Notes under the pieces: generated by a model
Databases searched by the model: none
Seen by the model: only the letters and a program-made list of their open reading frames with translations
Told to the model about the DNA's origin: nothing
Part shown: positions 17,517 to 28,041 of the stretch, piece by piece
How positions within the stretch are numbered: the first letter of the stretch is position 1
Layout: every line of letters starts with the position of its first letter
Translations under genes and position numbers: made by a program
From: Eubacterium oxidoreducens
Lineage (GTDB): Bacteria > Bacillota > Clostridia > Lachnospirales > Lachnospiraceae
Assembly: GCF_900104415.1 (NCBI RefSeq)
Contig: NZ_FMXR01000015.1
Location: 35,272 to 99,271, forward strand
Length of the DNA stretch: 64,000 nucleotides
Reading direction: 5' to 3'

Positions 17517-19544
17517 TTAGAAGAACATAGAAAGGATACCCTGTCCTTGTGCACAAAGAAGGAATACCGGTGCAAATACCAATGATACGATTGTCATCAG
17601 TTTAATCAAGATGTTAATAGAAGGTCCTGAAGTATCCTTAAATGGATCACCTACAGTATCACCAACTACAGCAGCCTTATGAGGCTCACTACCTTTTCCA
17701 CCATGATTTCCGGATTCAATAAACTTCTTAGCATTATCCCAAGCACCACCGGCATTAGCCATGAAGATAGCCATAAGTACACCGGTTACAAGAGCACCAG
17801 CTAAAAGTCCGCCAAGTGCATCAGTACCAAGGAAGATTCCGATTACGATTGGAACAACGATTGCAATAATACCCGGAAGAAGCATTTCTTTTAATGCAGC
17901 CTGTGTAGAAATTGATACACAAGTCTTGTAATCCGGTTTGCTTGTTCCCTCTAAGATACCCTTATCTTCACGGAACTGTCTTCTAACTTCCTCAATCATC
18001 TTGTATGCAGCTTTTGATACAGCCTGCATTGTAATAGATGAGAACAGGAATGGAAGCATACCACCGATAAACAGACCAACTACAACGGTTGGCTGAAGGA
18101 TATTGATCAAATCAAGTTCCACAACCTGTGCGTAAGATACGAACAAAGCAAGAGCTGTTAAAGCAGCAGATCCGATAGCGAATCCCTTACCGATAGCAGC
18201 TGTTGTGTTACCAACTGAGTCAAGCTTATCTGTAATCTCACGAACACCTTCATCAAGTTCAGACATTTCTGCAATACCACCGGCATTGTCAGCGATTGGA
18301 CCATAAGCATCGACAGCTACCGTAGAACCTGTTGTTGCAAGCATACCTACAGCTGCAAGAGCGATTCCGTAAAGTCCGGAGAACTTGTATGATACAAAGA
18401 TTCCGATTGCAATTAAGATAATTGGAATAACAGTAGATTCCATACCTACAGCAAGACCTGAAATAATATTGGTAGCAGATCCTGTTTCAGACTGGTCTGC
18501 AATCTTCTTAACATGCTTGTGTTCATCCGATGTATAAACACCTGTAATCTTACCGATTAACACACCAACAATTAAGCCGGCAATGATAGCTCCACAGTAA
18601 GAGAATGAACCAAGAATTACTTTTGATAAGATAATAGCAAATACTACAACGATAATATTCGCAATATTAGTACCAAGGTCAAGAGACTTTTGTGGATTTA
18701 CTCCATCCTTACCACGTACAAATGCGATACCAAGGATAGATGCAAGAATACCGATACCAGCAAGAAGTAATGGGAATAATGCTCCTGCTACTGTTCCGCC
18801 AACGACATCCGTTACTCCTGTTGCTGCAGCAACACCAAGTGTTACAGCAGAGATAATAGATCCAACATATGACTCGAATAAGTCAGCACCCATACCTGCA
18901 ACGTCACCTACGTTATCTCCTACGTTATCTGCGATAACAGCCGGGTTACGAGGATCGTCTTCCGGGATACCTGCTTCTACCTTACCTACAAGGTCAGCTC
19001 CAACGTCAGCAGCTTTTGTATAAATACCACCACCAACACGTGCAAATAAAGCAACAGATGAAGCACCGAGTGAGAAACCTGTTAAGATTGATACATTACC
19101 TGTCAGGAAATAAATAACGCTGACACCGGCAAGTCCAAGACCTACCACGCAAAGACCCATAACTGCACCACCGCGGAATGCGATTGGAAGAGCCTTGCTC
19201 ATTCCGCCATTCTCAGCAGCTCTTGCAGTTCTAACGTTTGCTCTAGTAGCAACGTTCATACCTGCATAACCTGCAAGAATAGAGAAAATCGATCCTACTA
19301 CATAACAGATTGCAGTCGGCCATCCGATAAAGAGACCAATCAATACAAACAAGATAATAATAAATACAATTAAAATTTTGTACTCAGCTGTTAAGAAAGC
19401 CTGAGCACCTTCGTGAATAGCAGCGGCAATTTCTTTCATACGATTGTTTCCTTCGTCCTGCTTCTTCACGGCTGCTGCCAGTGCAAGTGCGACCAGCAAC
19501 GCGATAATACCAATAATTGGTATTAACCATACTAATCCAGACAT
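17517..19544 (-). CDS. hppA: Membrane-bound K+-dependent pyrophosphatase, ion-pumping
   Basis: The 675-residue protein with about 16 membrane segments is an H+/Na+-translocating pyrophosphatase. Substrate-binding motifs [19 protein letters not shown] and [19 protein letters not shown] are intact. The stretch [12 protein letters not shown] has alanine where K+-independent enzymes have lysine, placing it in the K+-dependent class, which includes Na+ pumps. It recovers energy from biosynthetic PPi as an ion gradient. It has its own promoter and terminator, so it is a single-gene unit. Whether Na+ or H+ is pumped cannot be decided by eye. Confidence 0.95.
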   Translation of the reverse strand: MSGLVWLIPIIGIIALLVALALAAAVKKQDEGNNRMKEIAAAIHEGAQAFLTAEYKILIVFIIILFVLIGLFIGWPTAICYVVGSIFSILAGYAGMNVATRANVRTARAAENGGMSKALPIAFRGGAVMGLCVVGLGLAGVSVIYFLTGNVSILTGFSLGASSVALFARVGGGIYTKAADVGADLVGKVEAGIPEDDPRNPAVIADNVGDNVGDVAGMGADLFESYVGSIISAVTLGVAAATGVTDVVGGTVAGALFPLLLAGIGILASILGIAFVRGKDGVNPQKSLDLGTNIANIIVVVFAIILSKVILGSFSYCGAIIAGLIVGVLIGKITGVYTSDEHKHVKKIADQSETGSATNIISGLAVGMESTVIPIILIAIGIFVSYKFSGLYGIALAAVGMLATTGSTVAVDAYGPIADNAGGIAEMSELDEGVREITDKLDSVGNTTAAIGKGFAIGSAALTALALFVSYAQVVELDLINILQPTVVVGLFIGGMLPFLFSSITMQAVSKAAYKMIEEVRRQFREDKGILEGTSKPDYKTCVSISTQAALKEMLLPGIIAIVVPIVIGIFLGTDALGGLLAGALVTGVLMAIFMANAGGAWDNAKKFIESGNHGGKGSEPHKAAVVGDTVGDPFKDTSGPSINILIKLMTIVSLVFAPVFLLCAQGQGILSMFF

Positions 19545-19597
19545 TTGAACTTCCTCCCTAATCTTTTCATTTTTGGTTCGTTAATAGTCCACGAAAT

Positions 19598-19626
19598 ATC
19601 CTATCAAAACTATGTGGTTCTGTCAA
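19598..19626 (-). promoter_or_regulatory. Strong promoter for hppA
   Basis: TTGACA (19621-19626) and TAGGAT (19598-19603) are separated by 17 bp on the minus strand, just past the parC stop and 54 bp before the hppA start. Confidence 0.8.
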
Positions 19627-19651
19627 GATATTTTCCTTTACTTTCCCCTAT

Positions 19652-21886
19652 TTAGTGCTTGGTTCCCTTCGTTGCACGAGAGGAAATCTTAAGGCGATTT
19701 AACGCTACTTGTTTTCCTCCGATTTCAAGCATCGGGGAGTCTCCTTCATATAACAGATGGCAATCCTTAACATAATCGCCATTATTTAATTTAATACCAT
19801 GCACGCCGACTGCCGTTTTTTTCATCTCCGGTAGTTCTAAAAGCATGATACGAAGAAGCATATTTTTCGCAGTATGGTAAACGAGCGTTTCTCCGCCATA
19901 AACAATCTGTGCCATGACAAGCGAATCCTCTGCACCAAGTTTTGTCGCTGCAGTCTGTTTTTTCGAAACATCAAACTGCTCTCCTTCTACAACCTTGGAC
20001 ATACCGCTTTGTGTGACAAATACGACTTTGTGTTTTTTGACTTCTTCCAATGCGAAGACAGACACTATGTTCTCACTTTCTGAATCGTACTTACTCACAT
20101 TATCAATTGGTGTTCCTTTTTCACGGAACTTTCCGAACGGAAGGTCTAGCACTTTTATTAAATGTAGCTGACCTGTATTGGTAAACAGACAAATCTTGTC
20201 TGTATTCTTACATGAAACAATATGTTTATTTTCTGCATCTGCAGCATCCTTATTTCGCTCGTAAGTTGCCTGATCAACCGTTCTGACATAACCAAATCGA
20301 TCCATCAACATAACGACATCCATCTCTTCAATCTTCTTTTCTTCAAAGACGATTTCTGCTGCATTTTCAATGCTTGTCTTACGGTCGGTGCCGTATTCTT
20401 TTTTAACGTGATCGAGTTCTTTCATGATCACCTTCGCCATAGATGTACGATGCTCTAAAATATCGGAATACGTATTGATATTCTCAATGGTCTGATCATG
20501 TTCCTTAATCAGTGCTTCAATCTCAAGACCAACGAGTTTGGATAAACGAAGTTCTAAGATTGCCTGTGCCTGTCTTTCGGTAAAGCAAAGCTGTTCTGCC
20601 ATCATTCTCGAACTTGCGCTCTTAAAATCAATCCCTTCGCTTTCTCCCGTCATCAGACATTTTTTCGCCATCTTAACGGTCTTTGATCCGCGAATAATTT
20701 CGATAATCAGATCAATGATATTGCAGGCCTTCATAAGACCTTCTTGTATTTCTTGTTTATCACGTTCTTTAGCAAGCAGATTCGTATACTTACGTGTTGC
20801 CAGCTCATATTGGAAATTCACATGATGCCGAATCACACTGACAATCCCCATTGTCTCAGGCTTACCGTCTGCCACTGCAAGCATATTTACACCAAAGGTA
20901 TCTTCAAGTCTCGTCTTTTTATAAAGCATGTTCTTGAGATTTTCCACATCCGCGCCGCGCTTTAACTCGATGACAATTCGAATTCCTTCTTTGGAAGACT
21001 GATTCGAGATATCAACAATATCTGCTGTCTTTTTATTTTCCACAAGAGAACCGACATCATTTAAGAATTTACCGATATTGGCTCCCACCATGGTATATGG
21101 AATCTCGGTAATGACAAGCAGCTGCTTGCCTCCCTTTCCCTTTTCCACTTCGACCTTACCGCGAATCTTTACTTTACCGCTTCCGGTCTCATAGATATTT
21201 TGCAACTCGTCTTTATTGACAACAATTCCACCGGTCGGAAAATCCGGTCCCGGAATAAACTTCATCATCTCTTCCGTCGTAATGGACGGATTTTTCATAT
21301 AGGCTTTCACACCGTCAATAACTTCTGCAAGGTTATGCGGTGGAATATTGGTTGCCATACCAACGGCAATACCTTCTGCTCCGTTGATTAGCAGATTTGG
21401 CACTTTGACAGGAAGTACCTCCGGCTCCTTTTCTGTCTCATCAAAGTTCGGAACAAAGTCCACAACATCCTTATCCAAATCTGCCAGATACACTTCCTGC
21501 GTTACTTTTTCAAGACGCGCTTCGGTATATCGCATTGCCGCTGCTCCGTCACCTTCTATGGAACCAAAGTTTCCGTGTCCGTCTACGAGCGGCAGTCCTC
21601 TTTTAAACTCCTGCGCCATAACAACCAGCGCATCATAGATGGAAGAATCGCCATGCGGGTGATATTTACCCATGGTATCACCAACGATACGAGCACATTT
21701 ACGATATGGCTTGTCGTAACGAATCCCAAGTTCTTGCATATCGTAAAGCGTTCTTCTTTGAACTGGTTTTAGACCGTCTCTGACATCCGGAAGCGCTCTT
21801 GACACAATGACACTCATAGCATAATCGATATAGGATTTTTGCATTAGGTCCGAATACTCTGTACGAATTAACTGTTCTTCACTCAT
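19652..21886 (-). CDS. parC: DNA topoisomerase IV subunit A (type IIA topoisomerase A chain)
   Basis: The 744-residue A chain has the breakage-reunion domain with the active-site Tyr in [12 protein letters not shown] and the quinolone region [16 protein letters not shown], where Ser and Asp at the resistance positions are wild type. The C-terminal beta-pinwheel part is short, and the gyrase box QRRGGxG is absent ([13 protein letters not shown] stands nearby), which favours topoisomerase IV over gyrase. The gene is 14 bp downstream of its B subunit. Together they decatenate daughter chromosomes. Many databases would call the pair gyrase-like; the GyrA-box argument is why I prefer ParC. Confidence 0.85.
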   Translation of the reverse strand: MSEEQLIRTEYSDLMQKSYIDYAMSVIVSRALPDVRDGLKPVQRRTLYDMQELGIRYDKPYRKCARIVGDTMGKYHPHGDSSIYDALVVMAQEFKRGLPLVDGHGNFGSIEGDGAAAMRYTEARLEKVTQEVYLADLDKDVVDFVPNFDETEKEPEVLPVKVPNLLINGAEGIAVGMATNIPPHNLAEVIDGVKAYMKNPSITTEEMMKFIPGPDFPTGGIVVNKDELQNIYETGSGKVKIRGKVEVEKGKGGKQLLVITEIPYTMVGANIGKFLNDVGSLVENKKTADIVDISNQSSKEGIRIVIELKRGADVENLKNMLYKKTRLEDTFGVNMLAVADGKPETMGIVSVIRHHVNFQYELATRKYTNLLAKERDKQEIQEGLMKACNIIDLIIEIIRGSKTVKMAKKCLMTGESEGIDFKSASSRMMAEQLCFTERQAQAILELRLSKLVGLEIEALIKEHDQTIENINTYSDILEHRTSMAKVIMKELDHVKKEYGTDRKTSIENAAEIVFEEKKIEEMDVVMLMDRFGYVRTVDQATYERNKDAADAENKHIVSCKNTDKICLFTNTGQLHLIKVLDLPFGKFREKGTPIDNVSKYDSESENIVSVFALEEVKKHKVVFVTQSGMSKVVEGEQFDVSKKQTAATKLGAEDSLVMAQIVYGGETLVYHTAKNMLLRIMLLELPEMKKTAVGVHGIKLNNGDYVKDCHLLYEGDSPMLEIGGKQVALNRLKISSRATKGTKH

Positions 21887-21900
21887 CTTGTCCTAACCTC

Positions 21901-23823
21901 CTAGATATCCAGCTCTGCATCAAGTGCATGGTCATAGATAAATTTCTTTCTCGGCGGAACTTCCGTTCCCATCAGCATTGCCGTTACATCTGACGCCATA
22001 CGTGCATCCTCAATCTCAATCTTTTTGAGGAGTCGACGCTCCGGATCAAGCGTTGTCTCCCACAATTGCTTGGCATCCATCTCACCTAATCCTTTATATC
22101 TTTGCAGAGTAAACTTGCCTTTATGCGTTTTACGATACTTTTCCAGTGCCGCATCGTCATACAGATATTCTTCTTCTCCCTTATCCGGCATAGCCTTATA
22201 AAGCGGTGGCATTGCCACATAAACATGCCCCTCAAATATAAGTTCCGGCATGAACCGGTAAAACAGCGTCAAAAGAAGCGTAGAGATATGAGCACCGTCT
22301 ACGTCCGCATCCGCCATGATAATAATCTTGTTATAACGAAGCTTTGTGATATCAAAATCATTACCAAAACCTTCTGAAAATCCACAGCCAAATGCATTAA
22401 TCATTGTCTTAATCTCTGCATTTGCAAGGACTTTATCGATACTTGCCTTTTCTACATTTAATATCTTACCTCGAATTGGAAGTATCGCCTGGTAGTTTCT
22501 ATTTCTTGCCGTCTTGGCAGAACCTCCTGCCGAGTCTCCCTCGACAATGAATATCTCACACTTGGAAGCGTCTCTGCTCTCACAGTTCGCAAGCTTTCCA
22601 TTGGAATCAAAAGAAAATTTCTGCTTTTGAAGCAGATTTGTTCTGGCTTTTTCTTCTGTCTTACGAATCTTGGCTGCTTTTTCAGCACAGCCAATTACCG
22701 TCTTAAGCTGCTCTAAATGCTTGTCAAAATACAGCTGAATCTCATCTCCGGTTACCTTACCGGTCACACGGGCCGCATCCTGGTTGTCGAGTTTTGTCTT
22801 TGTCTGTCCTTCAAATCTGGGATCCGGATGCTTCACAGAGATTACCGCCGTCATACCATTTCGCACATCAGCACCGGTAAAGTTGGCATCCTTTTCTTTT
22901 AAGATTCCAAGTTCTCTGGCATACGCATTAATGACACTCGTAAATGTCGTCTTAAATCCGGTCAGATGTGCCCCGCCTTCCGCATTGTAGATGTTATTAC
23001 AAAAACCAAGGACATTCTCATGAAATTCATCGGTGTACTGAAAGGCAACTTCTACGCCAATGTTATCTGCTTCTCCCGAAAAGTAAATAACATCATGAAG
23101 CACATGCGAATTCTTATTTACGTCCTTTACAAATCCGACAATTCCTTCTTCTTCATGAAATGTCATTTCAATCGGTTCGTCTCCCCGCAGATCCGTATAC
23201 TGAATGGTAAGACGCGGATTCAAATAAGCGGTCTCATGAAGACGCGAGATAATCTCATCTTCTTTGAATCTTGTTTTCTCAAAAATCGTAGGATCCGGCA
23301 AAAATGTTATTTTCGTCCCATGCTTTTTCGTCTTTCCGATTACCGGCAACAATCCTTTCACAAGCTCCTCTGTCGGATGGCCTTGCTCATATCTGTCATG
23401 ATGAATCTTACCATCTCTGCTGATTTCAACATCCATATATGTAGACAGTGCATTTACCACAGAAGAACCGACGCCATGCAATCCACCGGACGTTTTATAT
23501 ACAGAATCATCAAACTTGCCGCCTGCATGAAGTGTAGAAAAAACAATTCTTGCAGCCGACACACCTTTTTCATGCATTCCAACCGGAATACCTCGTCCGT
23601 TATCTTCCACCGTACAAGAACCATCAGCATTCAACGTTACCTGAATCAAATCGCACTCCCCGGCAAGATGTTCATCCACTGAGTTATCTACGATTTCATA
23701 TACCAAATGATTTAATCCTTTTCTCGAAACGCTTCCGATATACATTCCCGGACGTTTTCGAACCGCTTCAAGGCCTTCAAGTATCGAAATACTGCTTTCA
23801 TCATATGTTACTTTCTTTGCCAA
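21901..23823 (-). CDS. parE: DNA topoisomerase IV subunit B (type IIA topoisomerase B chain)
   Basis: The 640-residue B chain has a GHKL ATPase (LEAVRKRPGMYIGS, VDNSVDEHLAG with the catalytic Glu/Asn region, DNGRGIPVGMHE, TSGGLHGVGSSVVNALS), a transducer domain, and a TOPRIM domain (FIVEGDSAGGSAK and IIMADADVDGAHI). Length and lack of the insert seen in some GyrB proteins fit ParE. It lies 20 bp after dut and before parC; the three share a promoter. Confidence 0.88.
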   Translation of the reverse strand: MAKKVTYDESSISILEGLEAVRKRPGMYIGSVSRKGLNHLVYEIVDNSVDEHLAGECDLIQVTLNADGSCTVEDNGRGIPVGMHEKGVSAARIVFSTLHAGGKFDDSVYKTSGGLHGVGSSVVNALSTYMDVEISRDGKIHHDRYEQGHPTEELVKGLLPVIGKTKKHGTKITFLPDPTIFEKTRFKEDEIISRLHETAYLNPRLTIQYTDLRGDEPIEMTFHEEEGIVGFVKDVNKNSHVLHDVIYFSGEADNIGVEVAFQYTDEFHENVLGFCNNIYNAEGGAHLTGFKTTFTSVINAYARELGILKEKDANFTGADVRNGMTAVISVKHPDPRFEGQTKTKLDNQDAARVTGKVTGDEIQLYFDKHLEQLKTVIGCAEKAAKIRKTEEKARTNLLQKQKFSFDSNGKLANCESRDASKCEIFIVEGDSAGGSAKTARNRNYQAILPIRGKILNVEKASIDKVLANAEIKTMINAFGCGFSEGFGNDFDITKLRYNKIIIMADADVDGAHISTLLLTLFYRFMPELIFEGHVYVAMPPLYKAMPDKGEEEYLYDDAALEKYRKTHKGKFTLQRYKGLGEMDAKQLWETTLDPERRLLKKIEIEDARMASDVTAMLMGTEVPPRKKFIYDHALDAELDI

Positions 23824-23843
23824 TTTCTACTCACCCTCCGATA

Positions 23844-24281
23844 CTACTGCTTTCCTGTACTTCCAAAACCGCCACGGTTTTCATTTCCAAGATGCTCCAC
23901 CTCGTCAAATGTAATTTTCGGCTGGTTTTCAATGATTCTAAACTGACAAATTCGATCGCCTACATGAATCTGCGCATCTCGCGTAGCATACACCGGCATT
24001 CTCCACATATCTTCATCACCGCAATAAGAACCATCAATAATTCCACAGCTATTCGTCTGAATGATTCCAAAATTCTTAAATGTAGAACTACGCGGAACCA
24101 AATGTGCTTCATATCCTGCCGGAAGCTCCATCGCCACTCCAAGCGAAATCAATTTAAATTCACCTTTTTTTAGTGTCACGTCCTCGCTTGCACGAAGATC
24201 AATCCAATCAGACTTTCCATCAATGTAAGTCAACTTTTCTATCTTATCCGTAAAATACTTAATCCGTATTGTTTTTTCCAT
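23844..24281 (-). CDS. dut: dUTP diphosphatase (dUTPase)
   Basis: A 145-residue trimeric-type dUTPase. Motifs seen: SDWIDLRAS (I), [11 protein letters not shown] (II), [12 protein letters not shown] (III), [10 protein letters not shown] (IV) and the C-terminal arm [11 protein letters not shown] (V) that closes over the nucleotide. I start at ATG 24281, which has AGGAG upstream; an upstream ATG at 24353 adds 24 unrelated residues. Being first in an operon with both topoisomerase IV subunits is unusual and suggests a replication-linked unit. Confidence 0.92.
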   Translation of the reverse strand: MEKTIRIKYFTDKIEKLTYIDGKSDWIDLRASEDVTLKKGEFKLISLGVAMELPAGYEAHLVPRSSTFKNFGIIQTNSCGIIDGSYCGDEDMWRMPVYATRDAQIHVGDRICQFRIIENQPKITFDEVEHLGNENRGGFGSTGKQ

Positions 24282-24320
24282 CCAAAAACTCCTATTCATA
24301 TATCTTGAATTATCTGACAA

Positions 24321-24383
24321 CTCGCACACCATATCTAGTGTGAGTTCTCGCACTATCGTACCATTTCAGTTTTTTTCCGTCAA
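24321..24383 (-). promoter_or_regulatory. dut-parE-parC promoter and downstream dyad
   Basis: TTGACG (24378-24383) and TACGAT (24355-24360) are 17 bp apart on the minus strand. Just downstream of the expected start is an imperfect dyad, CTCACAC-N8-GTGTGCGAG (24321-24344), which could be an operator or an untranslated-leader hairpin. Confidence 0.65.
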
Positions 24384-24394
24384 GTATCGCACAA

Positions 24395-24426
24395 TTAAAA
24401 AGAAGAAATGACTAAATCATTCCTTC
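24395..24426 (-). terminator. Terminator of the PAS-EAL gene
   Basis: GAAGGAATGA pairs with TCATTTCTTC across TTTAG on the minus strand with one G-U pair, followed by TTTTTAATT. It overlaps the final codons of the gene. Confidence 0.7.
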
Positions 24427-26192
24427 CTTTTTGTATTTTTTCGTTTTTCAGTATTTGTTTTCTTTCGCTCTGTCTCTTTTTTCTTTATTTCTGATCTTTT
24501 CTTATTGAGCTGTCTGTTATACTTCTCAATCCATTTAAGAATTTCCTCTTTCACAATCGGCTCTGAATATAAAAATCCCTGCAATGAAGTGGTATAAAAA
24601 TGTGAAGTCACATAATCTCTAACTGCTTTCGCTTCAATTCCTTCTATACACACATCCATCTTCATCTCTCTAGCACATTCCGTTAAAGCCCTTAACAAAA
24701 TCTGCTTAGCTTCTTCTTTTTGAATATTCTCAACAAAACTGCGATCAATCTTCACCTGATCGATTGGCAATTCAAAAAGCAAATTGATTGCCGCATATCC
24801 GGTTCCGAAATCATCAAGCGAAACCTGCATTCCATAAGATCTAAGAAAAATGATTTGATTTCTTAAGAAATTCAAATCCAGCACTTTACAGCGTTCTGTA
24901 AGTTCTAAGCGAAGATGTTCCGGCGGGAATCCGGTTTCTTTTAAAATCCCTAATAACCGCTCATTAAATTCGTCTCTTTGAAGCTGCGTGTATGTCAAAT
25001 TGATATTTACGATAAAATTCGGATTCTCAAGTGCCAACTCCTTCATATCAAGAAGCGCTGTTTTGATGATCCAATTGCCCAGTTCAAAGAATACCGGATC
25101 TTGCTCCAACCAATCGATAAACATTCCCGGTGCAACGACACCATATCCCTCATCATGCCATCGAATGAGCGTTTCAACTCCGCATATTTCCTGTGTCTGC
25201 GTATCAATAATCGGCTGGTAACAAAGATAAAATCCATCGCATCCCTTTTCTGCGCCGATTCTTACCTCATTAAGAAGACCTAACAGTCTTTGATTGGTTG
25301 TAAAACTTTCATTCTTAAAGACATTCAGCTCCGGAATAAATTCTTCCTTTGCCTTAGCAAGCGCATATAATGCACTCATAAAAATCGTGTTCACATCAAT
25401 CGTCGGATCATCTACAACAACCATTCCACCATTTATTTCAAGCGTCACCTTGTTGTATTCAATTTCAATTCCGCTCTTTAGATGTTCCCTCAATCGAAAA
25501 TAAAAATCACTAATTGACTTTTGTGAATGCTTTTTCATATCCCAAAGCATCACAATTTTCGTTCCGGCATTACGAAATGTGTTTTCATTACCACATATTG
25601 ACTTGCAATAATCTGCAATGTATTTCAACACATGATTTCCAACCTTTACGCCATACATATTATTCACGTAAAAGAAATTGCGAATTCCAATAACCATCAG
25701 AAAAAATGGTCGATTCATGGATTGATACAATTGAAGTTTTGCAAACAACGAACTTCTCGTAAACAATCCGGTTGTCGGATCAACCGCATCATTTCTCTCA
25801 TGGTTAAAAATATGTCCAGCAATAAACAACGGTCTGCCTTTTTCATCATAGATCATATCCGCCTTAGTCGAACAGGTTTCATATTCACCATTCTTATTTC
25901 TAAGCCGGTACAATACATCAAAATATTCTTCTCCGTCTTCAAGAAATTGCTCCAATGCTTTTTTATAATAAGCAAGGTCATCCGGATAGATATGTTCCTC
26001 AAATTCAGCTGTCGCTTCAACAACTCTAGTATTCTTGTTAATACGATGAAAGCCAAAATACTCAGCCGTTTCCTCTGACACATATACTTCATCATCTTCA
26101 AAGTCCATCCAGAAAGAAAACAATCCTTCATTAACACTTGACCGCATTCCGAAAATACCGTCAAAATATTGTGCTTTTTTTTCGTTATTCAA
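24417..26192 (-). CDS. PAS / degenerate GGDEF / EAL domain protein
   Basis: The 591-residue cyclic-di-GMP protein has three parts. Residues about 20-130 form a PAS_3 fold (FWMDFEDDEVYVSEETAEYFG, EEHIYPDDLAYY). Residues about 135-290 are a GGDEF-like domain whose active site is lost (RNAGTKIVMLW where RYGGDEF stands). Residues about 310-555 are an EAL domain with the signature Glu kept in a variant VETLIRW and other catalytic residues intact (ELTER, DDFGTGYA, VKIDRSF, CIEGIE). It is probably a phosphodiesterase or receptor. The last 30 residues are almost all Lys/Arg/Glu/Asn, which might bind membrane or nucleic acid. The start is TTG 26192 behind GGGGGC. Confidence 0.85.
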   Translation of the reverse strand: MNNEKKAQYFDGIFGMRSSVNEGLFSFWMDFEDDEVYVSEETAEYFGFHRINKNTRVVEATAEFEEHIYPDDLAYYKKALEQFLEDGEEYFDVLYRLRNKNGEYETCSTKADMIYDEKGRPLFIAGHIFNHERNDAVDPTTGLFTRSSLFAKLQLYQSMNRPFFLMVIGIRNFFYVNNMYGVKVGNHVLKYIADYCKSICGNENTFRNAGTKIVMLWDMKKHSQKSISDFYFRLREHLKSGIEIEYNKVTLEINGGMVVVDDPTIDVNTIFMSALYALAKAKEEFIPELNVFKNESFTTNQRLLGLLNEVRIGAEKGCDGFYLCYQPIIDTQTQEICGVETLIRWHDEGYGVVAPGMFIDWLEQDPVFFELGNWIIKTALLDMKELALENPNFIVNINLTYTQLQRDEFNERLLGILKETGFPPEHLRLELTERCKVLDLNFLRNQIIFLRSYGMQVSLDDFGTGYAAINLLFELPIDQVKIDRSFVENIQKEEAKQILLRALTECAREMKMDVCIEGIEAKAVRDYVTSHFYTTSLQGFLYSEPIVKEEILKWIEKYNRQLNKKRSEIKKKETERKKTNTEKRKNTKRKE

Positions 26193-26241
26193 TATTAGCC
26201 CCCAAAATAATGTACCCTAAGAGGCACGTAGTTCACTTAAT

Positions 26242-26270
26242 ATTATCACACAACGTTTATGTTCATGCAA
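26242..26270 (-). promoter_or_regulatory. Promoter for the PAS-EAL gene
   Basis: TTGCAT (26265-26270) and GATAAT (26242-26247) are 17 bp apart on the minus strand, 50 bp before the TTG start. Confidence 0.6.
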
Positions 26271-26271
26271 T

Positions 26272-26321
26272 AAAAAAAGTCCGAAAATTCGCGAATTTAA
26301 CTCACGCCTTTCGGGCTTTTT
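26272..26321 (-). terminator. Terminator after gpsA with inner palindrome
   Basis: AAAAAGCCCGAAA and TTTCGGACTTTTTTT pair on the minus strand. The long loop contains a perfect 14-bp palindrome, AAATTCGCGAATTT (26285-26298), giving a nested structure. The downstream gene's promoter starts immediately beyond. Confidence 0.75.
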
Positions 26322-26360
26322 AGTACTTCTTCTCTATTTTTCCGGATGTTTTGTCATATT

Positions 26361-27377
26361 TTAGTCGTTTTTCCAGCACAATTTGTCGCTTTCTGCCTTT
26401 TTTTCACGCATCATTAAATTTTGCACACCATCTTTTGCAGAAACATTTTCAAACAACACCCGATTAACTTCTTCCGTGATTGGAAGTTCTACCTGATATT
26501 TCTTACCAAGTGCAAGTGCCGCTTTTGCGCTGTACACACCTTCCACTACCATCTGCACCTCGTCCATGGCCTCCTGTCTGGATTTGCCCTGTCCCATAAG
26601 CACGCCGGCCTTACGATTTCGGCTATGTACACTAGCACAAGTAACAATCAAATCTCCAATACCAGACAAGCCCGATAACGTCTCCGCTTTCGCTCCCATC
26701 TTAATTCCTAATGCCGTAATTTCCGCAATTCCCCTGGTAATCAACGCCGCCTTGGTATTATCTCCAAATCCCATACCATCAGCCATTCCCGCTGCTAACG
26801 CTATTACATTCTTAAGCGATCCACCAAGTTCAATTCCAAGCACATCCGGACTGGTATAAACACGAAATACTGCATTCATAAAATAAGATTGTATCTTTTC
26901 CGCCGTTGCCTTTTTCTTTGCTCCGGCAACTACAGTTGTCGGAAGTGCTCGTCCCACTTCTTCTGCATGGGACGGACCAGATAATACACCAACAACAGCC
27001 TGATTGATTTCCTGTTCTATAATATCAACCATAGGCATCAAGGTGCTTTCCTCTATTCCTTTTGCTACATTAACCAGCAACTGACCTTCTGCCACATATG
27101 GTGCTGCGCTATGTGCGGTAGAACGGATAAATGATGATGGGACTGCAAATACAACCATTTCTTTGCCTACAATAGCTTCCTCTATATTCGAAGTATATGT
27201 AATATCATCCGAAAGCTTCACGCCCGGCAGTTTCGTCTTATGCTCATGATGCGTCCTAAGCATTTCCACTTCATCTTCTATAATCGACCAGACTTTCACC
27301 TTATGACCGTTCGATGCCAGGACTGTCGCAAGTGCAATTCCCCAACTTCCTGCCCCAAGTATTCCAAGATCTGCCAT
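26361..27377 (-). CDS. gpsA: Glycerol-3-phosphate dehydrogenase [NAD(P)+]
   Basis: A 338-residue enzyme with an N-terminal Rossmann motif GAGSWGIALATVLASNGHKV and the catalytic segment GSLKNVIALAAGMADGMGFGDNT (here 21 positions, with the conserved Lys at residue about 186). It reduces dihydroxyacetone phosphate to glycerol-3-phosphate for phospholipid synthesis. It follows plsY, which uses that product, with 2 bp between them, so the two steps are coexpressed. Confidence 0.94.
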   Translation of the reverse strand: MADLGILGAGSWGIALATVLASNGHKVKVWSIIEDEVEMLRTHHEHKTKLPGVKLSDDITYTSNIEEAIVGKEMVVFAVPSSFIRSTAHSAAPYVAEGQLLVNVAKGIEESTLMPMVDIIEQEINQAVVGVLSGPSHAEEVGRALPTTVVAGAKKKATAEKIQSYFMNAVFRVYTSPDVLGIELGGSLKNVIALAAGMADGMGFGDNTKAALITRGIAEITALGIKMGAKAETLSGLSGIGDLIVTCASVHSRNRKAGVLMGQGKSRQEAMDEVQMVVEGVYSAKAALALGKKYQVELPITEEVNRVLFENVSAKDGVQNLMMREKKAESDKLCWKND

Positions 27378-27379
27378 AT

Positions 27380-28039
27380 CTATTCTCCTTTATCCTTTTT
27401 ATGTAATGAAAATTTATTTTCAGTTCCATTCTTTAGACGAATTATATTCGCTTTATGTCTAGCGATACCCAAAATCATAAATATCGCTCCCAAGATATAC
27501 ATTTCAATCAGTAAAGAATCGTATTCTACATGAAAAAATCCAAGTTGTCCATAAATGATTAATTGAACAAAAAATGAAATCAAGATTGCCATCGACCCTA
27601 CTGATACATAACGCGTAATGATTACTATGACAAAAAACAACCCTATACACACCGGTATCATTGGCGGGAAAAAAGCAATCAACACGCCTGCTGTACAGGC
27701 AATTCCCTTTCCGCCCTTAAACTTAAAATAAAACGGGAAATTATGTCCCAGTACTGCTCCAAGTCCGGCATACAATTGTAGATCCTTTACCATGCCAGGC
27801 TGTGATTCCCGAAAAGCCAGATAAATTATAAGGATGGCAATGATTGCTTTTCCTGCATCTCCGATAAACGTAATTGCTCCGGCCTTTAATCCGAGAGTTC
27901 TAAGAGCGTTCGTCATACCAACATTTCCACTCCCATGTTCTCTGATATCTATATGATTGGCTTTTCCAAATATATATCCCGTTGGAAAAAGCCCCAGCGC
28001 ATAGCCAATTACTATACTGATTATTCTCAGCGTTATCAA
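27380..28039 (-). CDS. plsY: Glycerol-3-phosphate acyltransferase
   Basis: A 219-residue membrane enzyme with five to seven helices. The PlsY motifs are present: GSGNVGMTNALRTLG (motif 1), the loop GHNFPFYFKFKGGKGIA (motif 2) and a Gly-rich segment near the C-terminal third. It transfers acyl groups from acyl-phosphate to glycerol-3-phosphate. It lies between der and gpsA in one operon. Confidence 0.93.
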   Translation of the reverse strand: MITLRIISIVIGYALGLFPTGYIFGKANHIDIREHGSGNVGMTNALRTLGLKAGAITFIGDAGKAIIAILIIYLAFRESQPGMVKDLQLYAGLGAVLGHNFPFYFKFKGGKGIACTAGVLIAFFPPMIPVCIGLFFVIVIITRYVSVGSMAILISFFVQLIIYGQLGFFHVEYDSLLIEMYILGAIFMILGIARHKANIIRLKNGTENKFSLHKKDKGE

Positions 28040-28041
28040 GT

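Noticed and set aside
19652..21886. Calling the type IIA topoisomerase pair DNA gyrase
   Set aside because: The GyrA box is not seen in the A chain and its C-terminal region is short; topoisomerase IV is the better call, though not certain.
22966..24173. Long plus-strand open frames (207-238 codons) opposite parE and dut
   Set aside because: They are antisense to conserved genes, full of His/Cys/Ser as expected of shadow frames, and have no ribosome site.
24321..24344. LexA-type SOS box upstream of dut
   Set aside because: The dyad CTCACAC/GTGTGCGAG does not match the Gram-positive LexA consensus GAAC-N4-GTTC.
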